From Liolophura sinensis (Eukaryota > Mollusca > Polyplacophora > Chitonida > Chitonidae): DNA of 53,577 bases. Numbering within the stretch: the first letter of the stretch is position 1; the number at the start of each line of letters is the position of its first letter. Both the position numbers and the translations under genes were made by a program. Location of the stretch: the NCBI RefSeq assembly GCF_032854445.1, contig NW_027018234.1:1-53577 (forward strand), read 5' to 3'. A model generated the notes under the pieces. It saw nothing but the letters and a program-made list of their open reading frames with translations. It had not been told where the DNA came from and made no database searches. Below are positions 10,601 through 23,939 of this stretch, piece after piece.

Positions 10601-12689
10601 ATACGTCGGATTAGCCTCTTACCAGCAGCACTGGAACAGTTTTTTCCACTTTTGCATTTTTGCCTGGTCTTTTTGTTAATTGAAATCGGCTACACTGTAC
10701 TCTGTACAATCGCGACTGGTCATTACTATATTCAACTTTTGACTATAAGTTATGTGCCCTTCGGTAGCCCAGAAGACTGAAATCTTTGGGCCAAGCCCAT
10801 TTAACTCACCCAGCAATTGTCTTACTTCTAAGTCAAAGACAATCTCAATGTCTTTATCTACGTGTAGAAAAACCACACCATTTGTGCGTGAAAAACACAA
10901 GGTACTTGATACAGTCTGCTGTAAAAAGTACAACTGACCACAGACCCACATGAATAAGGTGCCAAAAGATGCGGAATTGAGCCAGGCAATGGCAGCTGTT
11001 GAAAAATTGCAAATTTCCCTGGTTTCCATGGAGTAAGAGCCGTTGCTGGGCACGTGATTATGACATAAATGATCATTCAATTGTCACTACAGCCAAAAGT
11101 ATTGGTCGGAGAGCAACGCGGTTTGCACCATTCGATTTCTCGTCACAAAATACGTCGGATTAGCCTCTTACCAGCAGCACTGGAAACAGTTTTCGCACTT
11201 TTGCATTTCTGCCTGGTCTTTTTGTTAATTGAAATCGGCTACACTGTACTCTGTACAATCGCGACTGGTCATTACTATATTCAACTTTTGACTATAAGTT
11301 ATGTGCCCTTCGGTAGCCCAGAAGACGTCAAATCTTTGGGCTAAGCCCATTTAACTCACCCAGCAATTGCCTTACTTCTAAGTGCAAGACAATCTCAATG
11401 TCTTTATCTACGTGTAGAAAAACCACACCATTTGTACGTGAGAAACACAAGGTTCTTGATACAGTCTGCTGTAAAAAGTACAACTGAACACTGACCCACT
11501 TCAGTAAGGTGCCAAAAGATGCGGAATTGGGCCAGGTATCGGCAGCTGTTGAAAAATTGCAAATTTCCCTGGTTTCCATGGAGTAAGAGCCGTTGCTGGG
11601 CACGTGATTATGACATAAATGATCATTCAATTGTCACTACAGCCAAAAGTATTGGTCGGAGAGCAACGCGGTTTGCACCATTCGATTTCTCGTCACAAAA
11701 TACGTCGGATTAGCCTCTTACCAGCAGCACTGGAACAGTTTTTCCACTTTTGCATTTTTGCCTGGTCTTTTTGTTAATTGAAATCGGCTACACTGTACTC
11801 TGTACAATCGCGACTGGTCATTACTATATTCAACTTTTGACTATAAGTTATGTGCCCTTCGGTAGCCCAGAAGACCTGAAATCTTTGGGCTCAGCCCATT
11901 TAACTCACCCAGCAATTGTCTTACTTCTAAGTGCAAGACAATCCTCAATGTCTTTATCTACGTGTAGAAAAACCACACCATTTGTAAAACACAAGGTACT
12001 TGACTACAGTCTGCTGTAAAAAGTACAACTAAACACTGACCCACTTCAGTAAGGTGCCAAAAGATGCGGAATTGAGCCAGGCATCGGCAGCTGTTGAAAA
12101 ATTGCAAATTTCCCTGGTTTCCATGGAGTAAGAGCCGTTGCTGTGCACGTGATTATGACATAAAATGATCATTTCAATTGTCACTACAGCCAAAAGTATT
12201 GGTCGGAGAGCAACGCGGTTTGCACCATTCGATTTCTCGTCACAAAATACGTTCGGATTAGCCTCTTACCAGCAGCACTGGAACAGTTTTTCCACTTTTG
12301 CATTTCTGCCTGGTCTTTTTGTTATTGAAATCGCTACACTGTACTCTGTACAATCGCGACTGGTCATTACTATATTCAACTTTAGACTATAAGTTATGTG
12401 CCCTTCGGTAGCCCAGAAGACCTGAAATCTTTGGGCCAAGCCCATTTAACTCACCCAGCAATTGTCTTACTTCTAAGTCAAAGACAATCTCAATGTCTTT
12501 ATCTACGTGTAGAAAAACCACACCATTTGTGCGTGAAAAACACAAGGTACTTGATACAGTCTGCTGTAAAAAGTACAACTGACCACAGACCCACATGAAT
12601 AAGGTGCCAAAAGATGCGGAATTGAGCCAGGCAATGGCAGCTGTTGAAAAATTGCAAATTTCCCTGGTTTCCATGGAGTAAGGAGCCGT
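7676..12689 (+). repeat. Mixed satellite units 15-24 with many small indels
   Basis: Unit starts fall at 7676, 8226, 8775, 9329, 9876, 10425, 10975, 11525, 12070 and 12620, so spacing varies from 545 to 554 bp. The order of variants in units 18-21 ('gacgtc' unit, 'caaac/gataaac' unit, 'gtcaaag' unit, 'gcaatgg/gacgtc' unit) foreshadows units 26-29 and 35-38. This stretch may therefore be an older or partial copy of the nine-unit block. A 6-bp loss, 'tttgtaaaacac', lies near 11,983. Confidence 0.8.
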
Positions 12690-14210
12690 TGCTGTTGCAC
12701 GTGATTATGACATAAATGATCATTCAATTGTCGCTACAGGCAAAAGTATTGGTCGGAGAGCAACGCGGTTTGCACCATTCGATTTCTCGTCACAAAATAC
12801 GTCGGATTAGCCTCTTACCAGCAGCACTGGAACAATTTTTCCAATTTTTGCACTTTTGCCTGGTCTTTTTGTTAATTGAAATCGGCTACACTGTACTCTG
12901 TACAATCGCGACTGGTCATTACTATATTCAACTTTTGACTATAAGTTATTGTGCCCTTCGGTAGCCAGAAGACCTGAAATCTTTGGGCTAAGGCCATTTA
13001 ACTCACCCAGCAATTGCCTTACTTCTAAGTGCAAGACAATCTCAATGTCTTTTATCTACGTGTAGAAAAACCACAACCATTTGTACGTGAGAAACACAAG
13101 GTAACTTGATACAGTCTGCTGTAAAAAGTACAACTGAAGACTGACCCCACTTCAGTAAGGTGCCAAAAGATGCGGAATTGAGCCAGGCATCGGCAGCTGT
13201 TGAAAAAATTGCAAATTTCCCTGGTTTCCATGGAGTAAGAGCCGTTGCTGGGCACGTGATTATGACATAAATGATCATTCAATTGTCACTACAGCCAAAA
13301 GTATTGGTCGAGAGGCAACGCGGTTTGCACCATTCGATTTTCTCGTCACAAAATACGTCGGATTAGCCTCTTACCAGCAGCACTGAGAACAGTTTTTCCC
13401 ACTTTTGCATTTTTGCCTGGTCTTTTTGTTAATTGAAATCGGCTACACTGTAACTCTGTACAATCGCGACTGGTCATTACTATATTCCAACTTTTGACTA
13501 TAAGTTATGTGCCCTTCGGTAGCCCAGAAGACCTGAAATCTTTGGGCTAAGCCCATTTTAACTCACCCAGCAATTGTCTTACTTCTAAGTCCAAGACAAT
13601 CTCAATGTCTTTATCTACGTGTAGAAAAACCAGACCATTTGTACATAAAAAACACAAGGTACTTGATACAGTCTGCTGTAAAAAGTACAACTAAACACTG
13701 ACCCACATTTATAAGGTTGCCAAAGATGCGGAATTGGGCCAGGTATCGGCAGCTGTTGAAAAATTGCCAATTTCCCCTGGTTTCCATGGAGTAGAAGCCG
13801 TTGCTGTGCACGTGATTATGACATAAATGATCATTCAATTGTCGCTACAGGCAAAAGTATTGGTCGCAGAGCAACGCGGATTGCACCATTCGATTTCTCG
13901 TCACAAAATACGTCGGATTAGCCTCTTACCAGCAGCACTGGAACAGTTTTCGCACTTTTGCATTTTTGCCCTGGTCTTTTGTTAATTGAAATCGGCTACA
14001 CTGTACTCTGTACAATCGCGACTGGTCATTACTATATTCAACTTTTGACTATAAGTTTATTGCCCTTCGGTAGCCCAGAAGACGTCAAATCTTTGCGCTT
14101 AGCCCATTTAACTCACCCAGTTATTGCCTTACTTCTAAGTGCAAGACAATCTCAATGTCTTTATCTACGTGTAGAAAAACCACACCATTTGTACGTGTAG
14201 AAACACAAGG
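8440..14210 (+). other. Indel-rich patch, probable consensus or assembly error
   Basis: Single-base gains and losses are dense here. Examples are 'cctgggtc' near 8,462, 'tcttcaatg' near 9,192, 'gactgaaatc' near 10,775, 'tgtaactctg' near 13,449, 'atattccaac' near 13,482 and 'cattttaac' near 13,554. The matching stretch about 4.9 kb further right carries the same substitutions but almost none of these indels. Indels without extra substitutions, often in short homopolymers, are typical of poorly polished long-read consensus. Confidence 0.65.
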
Positions 14211-17060
14211 TTCTTGATACAGTCTGCTGTAAAAAGTACAACTGAACACTGACCAACTTCAGTAAGGTGCCAAAAGATGCGGAATTGAGCCAGGCATCGG
14301 CAGCTGTTGAAAAATTGCAAACTTCCCTGGTTTCCATGGAGTAAGAGCCGTTGCTGGGCACGTGATTATGACATAAATGATCATTCAATTGTCACTACAG
14401 CCAAAAGTATTGGTCGGAGAGCAACGCGGTTTGCACCATTCGATTTCTCGTCACAAAATACGTCGGATTAGCCTCTTACCAGCAGCACTGGAACAGTTTT
14501 CGCACTTTTGCATTTTTGCCTGGTCTTTTTGTTAATTGAAATCGGCTACACTGTACTCTGTACAATCGCGACTGGTCATTACTATATTCAATTTTTGACT
14601 ATAAGTTATGTGCCCTTCGGTAGCCCAGAAGACCTGAAATCTTTGGGCTAAGCCATTTAACTCACTCAGCAATTGCCTTACTTCCTAAGTGCAAGACAAT
14701 CTCAATGTCTTTATCTACGTGTAGAAAAACCACACCATTTGTACGTGATAAACACAAGGTACTTGATACAGTCTGCTGTAAAAAGTACAACTGAACACTG
14801 ACCCACTTCAGTAAGGTGCCAAAAGATGCGGAATTGAGCCAGGCATCGGCAGCTGTTGAAAAATTGCAAATTTCCCTGGTTTCCATGGAGTAAGAGCCGT
14901 TGCTGGGCACGTGATTATGACATAAATGATCATTCAATTGTCACTACAGCCAAAAGTATTGGTCGGAGAGCAACGCGGTTTGCACCATTCGATTTCTCGT
15001 CACAAAATACGTCGGATTAGCCTCTTACCAGCAGCACTGGAACAGTTTTTCCACTTTTGCATTTTTGCCTGGTCTTTTTGTTAATTGAAATCGGCTACAC
15101 TGTACTCTGTACAATCGCGACTGGTCATTACTATATTCAACTTTTGACTATAAGTTATGTGCCCTTCGGTAGCCCAGAAGACCTGAAATCTTTGGGCCAA
15201 GCCCATTTAACTCACCCAGCAATTGTCTTACTTCTAAGTCAAAGACAATCTCAATGTCTTTATCTACGTGTAGAAAAACCACACCATTTGTGCGTGAAAA
15301 ACACAAGGTACTTGATACAGTCTGCTGTAAAAAGTACAACTGACCACAGACCCACATGAATAAGGTGCCAAAAGATGCGGAATTGAGCCAGGCAATGGCA
15401 GCTGTTGAAAAATTGCAAATTTCCCTGGTTTCCATGGAGTAAGAGCCGTTGCTGGGCACGTGATTATGACATAAATGATCATTCAATTGTCACTACAGCC
15501 AAAAGTATTGGTCGGAGAGCAACGCGGTTTGCACCATTCGATTTCTCGTCACAAAATACGTCGGATTAGCCTCTTACCAGCAGCACTGGAACAGTTTTCG
15601 CACTTTTGCATTTTTGCCTGGTCTTTTTGTTAATTGAAATCGGCTACACTGTACTCTGTACAATCGCGACTGGTCATTACTATATTCAACTTTTGACTAT
15701 AAGTTATGTGCCCTTCGGTAGCCCAGAAGACGTCAAATCTTTGGGCTAAGCCCATTTAACTCACCCAGCCAATTGCCTTACTTCTAAGTGCAAGACAATC
15801 TCAATGTCTTTATCTACGTGTAGAAAAACCACACCATTTGTACGTGAGAAACACAAGGTTCTTGATACAGTCTGCTGTAAAAAGTACAACTGAACACTGA
15901 CCCACTTCAGTAAGGTGCCAAAAGATGCGGAATTGAGCCAGGCATCGGCAGCTGTTGAAAAATTGCAAATTTCCCTGGTTTCCATGGAGTAAGAGCCGTT
16001 GCTGGGCAACGTGATTATGACATAAATGATCATTCAATTGTCACTACAGCCAAAAGTATTGGTCGGAGAGCAACGCGGTTTGCACCATTCGATTTCTCGT
16101 CACAAAAAACGTCGGATTAGCCTCTTACCAGCAGCACTGGAACAGTTTTTCCACTTTTGCATTTTTGCCTGGTCTTTTTGTTAATTGAAATCGGCTACAC
16201 TGTACTCTGTACAATCGCGACTGGTCATTACTATATTCAACTTTTGACTATAAGTTATGTGCCCTTCGGTAGCCCAGAAGACCTGAAATCTTTGGGCTAA
16301 GCCCATTTAACTCACCCAGCAATTGTCTTACTTCTAAGTGCAAGACAATCTCAATGTCTTTATCTACGTGTAGAAAAACCACACCATTTGTACATAAAAA
16401 ACAAAAGGTACTTGATACAGTCTGCTGTAAAAAGTACAACTAAACACTGACCCACTTCAGTAAGGTGCCAAAAGATGCGGAATTGAGCCAGGCATCGGCA
16501 GCTGTTGAAAAATTGCAAATTTCCCTGGTTTCCATGGAGTAAGAGCCGTTGCTGTGCACGTGATTATGACATAAATGATCATTCAATTGTCGCTACAGCC
16601 AAAAGTATTGGTCGGAGAGCAACGCGGTTTGCACCATTCGATTTCTCGTTACAAAATACGTCGGATTAGCCTTTTACCAGCAGCACTGGAACAGTTTTTC
16701 CACTTTTGCATTTTTGCCTGGTCTTTTTGTTAATTGAAATCGGCTACACTGTACTCTGTACAATCGCGACTGGTCATTACTATATTCAACTTTTGACTAT
16801 AAGTTATGTGCCCTTCGGTAGCCCAGAAGACCTGAAATCTTTGGGCTAAGCCCATTTAACTCACCCAGCAATTGTCTTACTTCTAAGTGCAAGACAATCT
16901 CAATGTCTTTATCTGCGTGTAGAAAAACCACACCATTTGTACATAAAAAACACGAGGTACTTGATACAGTCTGCTGTAAAATGTACAACTAAACACAGAC
17001 CCACATTTATAAGGTGCCAAAAGATGCGGAATTGGGCCAGGTATCGGCAGCTGTTGAAAA
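12690..17060 (+). repeat. Nine-unit higher-order repeat, copy 1 (eight matching units)
   Basis: Rare states appear here in a fixed order. They are 'gaagactg' (about 13,136), 'ccagacc' (about 13,631), 'gcagagc' (about 13,866), 'gcgctta' with 'gttattgcc' (about 14,095-14,127), 'caaacttcc' (about 14,317), 'gataaac' (about 14,747), 'gtcaaag' (about 15,238), 'gcaatgg', 'aaaaaacgtcgg' (about 16,105), 'aacaaaagg' (about 16,401) and 'gccttttacc' (about 16,669). All recur about 4,941-4,950 bp to the right. The left end lies between 'gcaatgg' at 12,632 and 'cgctacagg' at 12,731. The right end is close to 17,064, where this copy reads 'caaat' and the other 'ccaat'. Confidence 0.8.
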
Positions 17061-17649
17061 ATTGCAAATTTCCCTGGTTTCCATGGAGTAAGAGCCGTTG
17101 CTGTGCACGTGATTATGACATAAATGATCATTCAATTGTCACTACAGCCAAAAGTATTGGTCGGAGAGCAACGCGGTTTGCACCATTCGATTTCTCGTCA
17201 CAAAATACGTCGGATTAGCCTCTTACCAGCAGCACTGGAACAGTTTTTCCACTTTTGCATTTCTGCCTGGTCTTTTTGTTAATTGAAATCGGCTACACTG
17301 TACTCTGTACAATCGCGACTGGTCATTACTATATTCAACTTTTGACTATAAGTTATGTGCCCTTCGGTAGCCCAGAAGACCTGAAATCTTTGGGCTAAGC
17401 CCATTTAACTCACCCAGCAATTGTCTTACTTCTAAGTGCAAGACAATCTCAATGTCTTTATCTGCGTGTAGAAAAACCACACCATTTGTACATAAAAAAC
17501 ACAAGGTACTTGATACAGTCTGCTGTAAAATGTACAACTAAACACAGACCCACATTTATAAGGTGCCAAAAGATGCGGAATTGGGCCAGGTATCGGCAGC
17601 TGTTGAAAAATTGCCAATTTCCCTGGTTTCCATGGAGTAAGAGCCGTTG
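17061..17649 (+). repeat. Satellite sequence between the two nonamer copies
   Basis: About one unit (17,346 tail with 'tctgcgtg', 'cacaagg' and 'aaaatgtac') separates the matching parts of the two nonamer copies. Its counterpart on the far side of copy 2 is of a different type, with an 'acgtgag' tail. It resembles the stretch near 12.1-12.3 kb ('tgtgcac' with 'cactacagcc' and 'catttctgcc'). The period is therefore nine units, but only eight are faithfully repeated. Confidence 0.65.
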
Positions 17650-20600
17650 CTGTGCACGTGATTATGACATAAATGATCATTCAATTGTCGCTACAGGCAA
17701 AAGTATTGGTCGGAGAGCAACGCGGTTTGCACCATTCGATTTCTCGTCACAAAATACGTCGGATTAGCCTCTTACCAGCAGCACTGGAACAATTTTTCCA
17801 ATTTTGCACTTTTGCCTGGTCTTTTTGTTAATTGAAATCGGCTACACTGTACTCTGTACAATCGCGACTGGTCATTACTATATTCAACTTTTGACTATAA
17901 GTTATGTGCCCTTCGGTAGCCCAGAAGACCTGAAATCTTTGGGCTAAGCCCATTTAACTCACCCAGCAATTGCCTTACTTCTAAGTGCAAGACAATCTCA
18001 ATGTCTTTATCTACGTGTAGAAAAACCACACCATTTGTACGTGAGAAACACAAGGTACTTGATACAGTCTGCTGTAAAAAGTACAACTGAAGACTGACCC
18101 ACTTCAGTAAGGTGCCAAAAGATGCGGAATTGAGCCAGGCATCGGCAGCTGTTGAAAAATTGCAAATTTCCCTGGTTTCCATGGAGTAAGAGCCGTTGCT
18201 GGGCACGTGATTATGACATAAATGATCATTCAATTGTCACTACAGCCAAAAGTATTGGTCGGAGAGCAACGCGGTTTGCACCATTCGATTTCTCGTCACA
18301 AAATACGTCGGATTAGCCTCTTACCAGCAGCACTGGAACAGTTTTTCCACTTTTGCATTTTTGCCTGGTCTTTTTGTTAATTGAAATCGGCTACACTGTA
18401 CTCTGTACAATCGCGACTGGTCATTACTATATTCAACTTTTGACTATAAGTTATGTGCCCTTCGGTAGCCCAGAAGACCTGAAATCTTTGGGCTAAGCCC
18501 ATTTAACTCACCCAGCAATTGTCTTACTTCTAAGTCCAAGACAATCTCAATGTCTTTATCTACGTGTAGAAAAACCAGACCATTTGTACATAAAAAACAC
18601 AAGGTACTTGATACAGTCTGCTGTAAAAAGTACAACTAAACACTGACCCACATTTATAAGGTGCCAAAAGATGCGGAATTGGGCCAGGTATCGGCAGCTG
18701 TTGAAAAATTGCCAATTTCCCTGGTTTCCATGGAGTAAGAGCCGTTGCTGTGCACGTGATTATGACATAAATGATCATTCAATTGTCGCTACAGGCAAAA
18801 GTATTGGTCGCAGAGCAACGCGGATTGCACCATTCGATTTCTCGTCACAAAATACGTCGGATTAGCCTCTTACCAGCAGCACTGGAACAGTTTTCGCACT
18901 TTTGCATTTTTGCCTGGTCTTTTTGTTAATTGAAATCGGCTACACTGTACTCTGTACAATCGCGACTGGTCATTACTATATTCAACTTTTGACTATAAGT
19001 TATGTGCCCTTCGGTAGCCCAGAAGACGTCAAATCTTTGCGCTTAGCCCATTTAACTCACCCAGTTATTGCCTTACTTCTAAGTGCAAGACAATCTCAAT
19101 GTCTTTATCTACGTGTAGAAAAACCACACCATTTGTACGTGAGAAACACAAGGTTCTTGATACAGTCTGCTGTAAAAAGTACAACTGAACACTGACCAAC
19201 TTCAGTAAGGTGCCAAAAGATGCGGAATTGAGCCAGGCATCGGCAGCTGTTGAAAAATTGCAAACTTCCCTGGTTTCCATGGAGTAAGAGCCGTTGCTGG
19301 GCACGTGATTATGACATAAATGATCATTCAATTGTCACTACAGCCAAAAGTATTGGTCGGAGAGCAACGCGGTTTGCACCATTCGATTTCTCGTCACAAA
19401 ATACGTCGGATTAGCCTCTTACCAGCAGCACTGGAACAGTTTTCGCACTTTTGCATTTTTGCCTGGTCTTTTTGTTAATTGAAATCGGCTACACTGTACT
19501 CTGTACAATCGCGACTGGTCATTACTATATTCAACTTTTGACTATAAGTTATGTGCCCTTCGGTAGCCCAGAAGACCTGAAATCTTTGGGCTAAGCCCAT
19601 TTAACTCACCCAGCAATTGCCTTACTTCTAAGTGCAAGACAATCTCAATGTCTTTATCTACGTGTAGAAAAACCACACCATTTGTACGTGATAAACACAA
19701 GGTACTTGATACAGTCTGCTGTAAAAAGTACAACTGAACACTGACCCACTTCAGTAAGGTGCCAAAAGATGCGGAATTGAGCCAGGCATCGGCAGCTGTT
19801 GAAAAATTGCAAATTTCCCTGGTTTCCATGGAGTAAGAGCCGTTGCTGGGCACGTGATTATGACATAAATGATCATTCAATTGTCACTACAGCCAAAAGT
19901 ATTGGTCGGAGAGCAACGCGGTTTGCACCATTCGATTTCTCGTCACAAAATACGTCGGATTAGCCTCTTACCAGCAGCACTGGAACAGTTTTTGCACTTT
20001 TGCATTTTTACCTGGTCTTTTTGTTAATTGAAATCGGCTACACTGTACTCTGTACAATCGCGACTGGTCATTACTATATTCAACTTTTGACTATAAGTTA
20101 TGTGCCCTTCGGTAGCCCAGAAGACCTGAAATCTTTGGGCCAAGCCCATTTAACTCACCCAGCAATTGTCTTACTTCTAAGTCAAAGACAATCTCAATGT
20201 CTTTATCTACGTGTAGAAAAACCACACCATTTGTGCGTGAAAAACACAAGGTACTTGATACAGTCTGCTGTAAAAAGTACAACTGACCACAGACCCACAT
20301 GAATAAGGTGCCAAAAGATGCGGAATTGAGCCAGGCAATGGCAGCTGTTGAAAAATTGCAAATTTCCCTGGTTTCCATGGAGTAAGAGCCGTTGCTGGGC
20401 ACGTGATTATGACATAAATGATCATTCAATTGTCACTACAGCCAAAAGTATTGGTCGGAGAGCAACGCGGTTTGCACCATTCGATTTCTCGTCACAAAAT
20501 ACGTCGGATTAGCCTCTTACCAGCAGCACTGGAACAGTTTTCGCACTTTTGCATTTTTGCCTGGTCTTTTTGTTAATTGAAATCGGCTACACTGTACTCT

Positions 20601-22000
20601 GTACAATCGCGACTGGTCATTACTATATTCAACTTTTGACTATAAGTTATGTGCCCTTCGGTAGCCCAGAAGACGTCAAATCTTTGGGCTAAGCCCATTT
20701 AACTCACCCAGCAATTGCCTTACTTCTAAGTGCAAGACAATCTCAATGTCTTTATCTACGTGTAGAAAAACCACACCATTTGTACGTGAGAAACACAAGG
20801 TTCTTGATACAGTCTGCTGTAAAAAGTACAACTGAACACTGACCCACTTCAGTAAGGTGCCAAAAGATGCGGAATTGAGCCAGGCATCGGCAGCTGTTGA
20901 AAAATTGCAAATTTCCCTGGTTTCCATGGAGTAAGAGCCGTTGCTGGGCACGTGATTATGACATAAATGATCATTCAATTGTCACTACAGCCAAAAGTAT
21001 TGGTCGGAGAGCAACGCGGTTTGCACCATTCGATTTCTCGTCACAAAAAACGTCGGATTAGCCTCTTACCAGCAGCACTGGAACAGTTTTTCCACTTTTG
21101 CATTTTTGCCTGGTCTTTTTGTTAATTGAAATCGGCTACACTGTACTCTGTACAATCGCGACTGGTCATTACTATATTCAACTTTTGACTATAAGTTATG
21201 TGCCCTTCGGTAGCCCAGAAGACCTGAAATCTTTGGGCTAAGCCCATTTAACTCACCCAGCAATTGTCTTACTTCTAAGTGCAAGACAATCTCAATGTCT
21301 TTATCTACGTGTAGAAAAACCACACCATTTGTACATAAAAAACAAAAGGTACTTGATACAGTCTGCTGTAAAAAGTACAACTAAACACTGACCCACTTCA
21401 GTAAGGTGCCAAAAGATGCGGAATTGAGCCAGGCATCGGCAGCTGTTGAAAAATTGCAAATTTCCCTGGTTTCCATGGAGTAAGAGCCGTTGCTGTGCAC
21501 GTGATTATGACATAAATGATCATTCAATTGTCGCTACAGCCAAAAGTATTGGTCGGAGAGCAACGCGGTTTGCACCATTCGATTTCTCGTTACAAAATAC
21601 GTCGGATTAGCCTTTTACCAGCAGCACTGGAACAGTTTTTCCACTTTTGCATTTTTGCCTGGTCTTTTTGTTAATTGAAATCGGCTACACTGTACTCTGT
21701 ACAATCGCGACTGGTCATTACTATATTCAACTTTTGACTATAAGTTATGTGCCCTTCGGTAGCCCAGAAGACCTGAAATCTTTGGGCTAAGCCCATTTAA
21801 CTCACCCAGCAATTGTCTTACTTCTAAGTGCAAGACAATCTCAATGTCTTTATCTGCGTGTAGAAAAACCACACCATTTGTACATAAAAAACACGAGGTA
21901 CTTGATACAGTCTGCTGTAAAATGTACAACTAAACACAGACCCACATTTATAAGGTGCCAAAAGATGCGGAATTGGGCCAGGTATCGGCAGCTGTTGAAA
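17650..22000 (+). repeat. Nine-unit higher-order repeat, copy 2 (eight matching units)
   Basis: This copy holds the same ordered series of rare states as copy 1: 'gaagactg' (about 18,089), 'ccagacc' (about 18,575), 'gcagagc' (about 18,810), 'gcgctta' (about 19,038), 'gataaac' (about 19,690), 'gtcaaag' (about 20,181), 'aaaaaacgtcgg' (about 21,046), 'aacaaaagg' (about 21,342) and 'gccttttacc' (about 21,610). Unit spacing is exactly 549 bp throughout. It differs from copy 1 at a few substitutions, such as 'tttttgcac' and 'tttttacctgg' near 20,000, besides the indels of the left copy. Confidence 0.8.
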
Positions 22001-23939
22001 AATTGCCAATTTCCCTGGTTTCCATGGAGTAAGAGCCGTTGCTGTGCACGTGATTATGACATAAATGATCATTCAATTGTCGCTACAGGCAAAAGTATTG
22101 GTCGGAGAGCAACGCGGTTTGCACCATTCGATTTCTCGTCACAAAATACGTCGGATTAGCCTCTTACCAGCAGCACTGGAACAATTTTTCCAATTTTGCA
22201 TTTTTGCCTGGTCTTTTTGTTAATTGAAATCGGCTACACTGTACTCTGTACAATCGCGACTGGTCATTACTATATTCAACTTTTGACTATAAGTTATGTG
22301 CCCTTCGGTAGCCCAGAAGACCTGAAATCTTTGGGCTAAGCCCATTTAACTCACCCAGCAATTGCCTCACTTCTAAGTGCAAGACAATCTCAATGTCTTT
22401 ATCTACGTGTAGAAAAACCACACCATTTGTACGTGAGAAACACAAGGTACTTGATACAGTCTGCTGTAAAAAGTACATCTGAACACTGACCCACTTCAGT
22501 AAGGTGCCAAAAGATGCGGAATTGAGCCAGGCATCGGCAGCTGTTGAAAAATTGCAAATTTCCCTGGTTTCCATGGAGTAAGAGCCGTTGCTGGGCACGT
22601 GATTATGACATAAATGATCATTCAATTGTCACTACAGCCAAAAGTATTGGTCGGAGAGCAACGCGGTTTGCACCATTCGATTTCTCGTCACAAAATACGT
22701 CGGATTAGCCTCTTACCAGCAGCACTGGAACAGTTTTTCCACTTTTGCATTTTTGCCTGGTCTTTTTGTTAATTGAAATCGGCTACACTGTACTCTGTAC
22801 AATCGCGACTGGTCATTACTATATTCAACTTTTGACTATAAGTTATGTGCCCTTCGGTAGCCCAGAAGACCTGAAATCTTTGGGCTAAGCCCATTTAACT
22901 CACCCAGCAATTGTCTTACTTCTAAGTGCAAGACAATCTCAATGTCTTTATCTGCGTGTAGAAAAACCACACCATTTGTACATAAAAAACACGAGGTACT
23001 TGATACAGTCTGCTGTAAAATGTACAACTAAACACAGACCCACATTTATAAGGTGCCAAAAGATGCGGAATTGGGCCAGGTATCGGCAGCTGTTGAAAAA
23101 TTGCCAATTTCCCTGGTTTCCATGGAGTAAGAGCCGTTGCTGGGCACGTGATTATGACATAAATGATCATTCAATTGTCGCTACAGGCAAAAGTATTGGT
23201 CGGAGAGCAACGCGGTTTGCACCATTCGATTTCTCGTCACAAAATACGTCGGATTAGCCTCTTACCACCAGCACTGGAACAATTTTTCCAATTTTGCATT
23301 TTTGCCTGGTCTTTTTGTTAATTGAAATCGGCTACACTGTACTCTGTACAATCGCGACTGGTCATTACTATATTCAACTTTTGACTATAAGTTATGTGCC
23401 CTTCGGTAGCCCAGAAGACCTGAAATCTTTGGGCTAAGCCCATTTAACTCACCCAGCAATTGTCTTACTTCTAAGTGCAAGACAATCTCAATGTCTTTAT
23501 CTACGTGTAGAAAAACCACACCATTTGTACGTGAGAAACACAAGGTACTTGATACAGTCTGCTGTAAAAAGTACAACTGAACACTGACCCACTTCAGTAA
23601 GGTGCCAAAAGATGCGGAATTGAGCCAGGCATCGGCAGCTGTTGAAAAATTGCAAATTTCCCTGGTTTCCATGGAGTAAGAGCCGTTGCTGGGCACGTGA
23701 TTATGACATAAATGATCATTCAATTGTCACTACAGCCAAAAGTATTGGTCGGAGAGCAACGCGGTTTGCACCATTCGATTTCTCGTCACAAAATACGTCG
23801 GATTAGCCTCTTACCAGCAGCACTGGAACAGTTTTTCCACTTTAGCATTTTTACATGGTCTTTTTGTTAATTGAAATCGGCTACACTGTACTCTGTACAA
23901 TCGCGACTGGTCATTACTATATTCAACTTTTGACTATAA
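22001..23939 (+). repeat. Satellite units with a weak two-unit alternation
   Basis: Units starting at 21971 and 23069 are of the 'ggtatcgg/ccaat/ctacaggc' type with 'aatttttccaatt'. Units at 22520 and 23618 are of the 'gcatcgg/caaat/tgggcac' type. Unit 23069 is a hybrid, carrying 'tgggcac' in place of 'tgtgcac' and 'taccacc' in place of 'taccagc'. No other sequence is present. Confidence 0.75.

Noticed and set aside
13300-13320. Local rearrangement 'gtcgagaggc' for 'gtcggagagc' as a new variant
   Set aside because: It occurs once, inside the indel-rich patch, and the clean copy about 4.9 kb away has the normal order. Consensus error is likelier.
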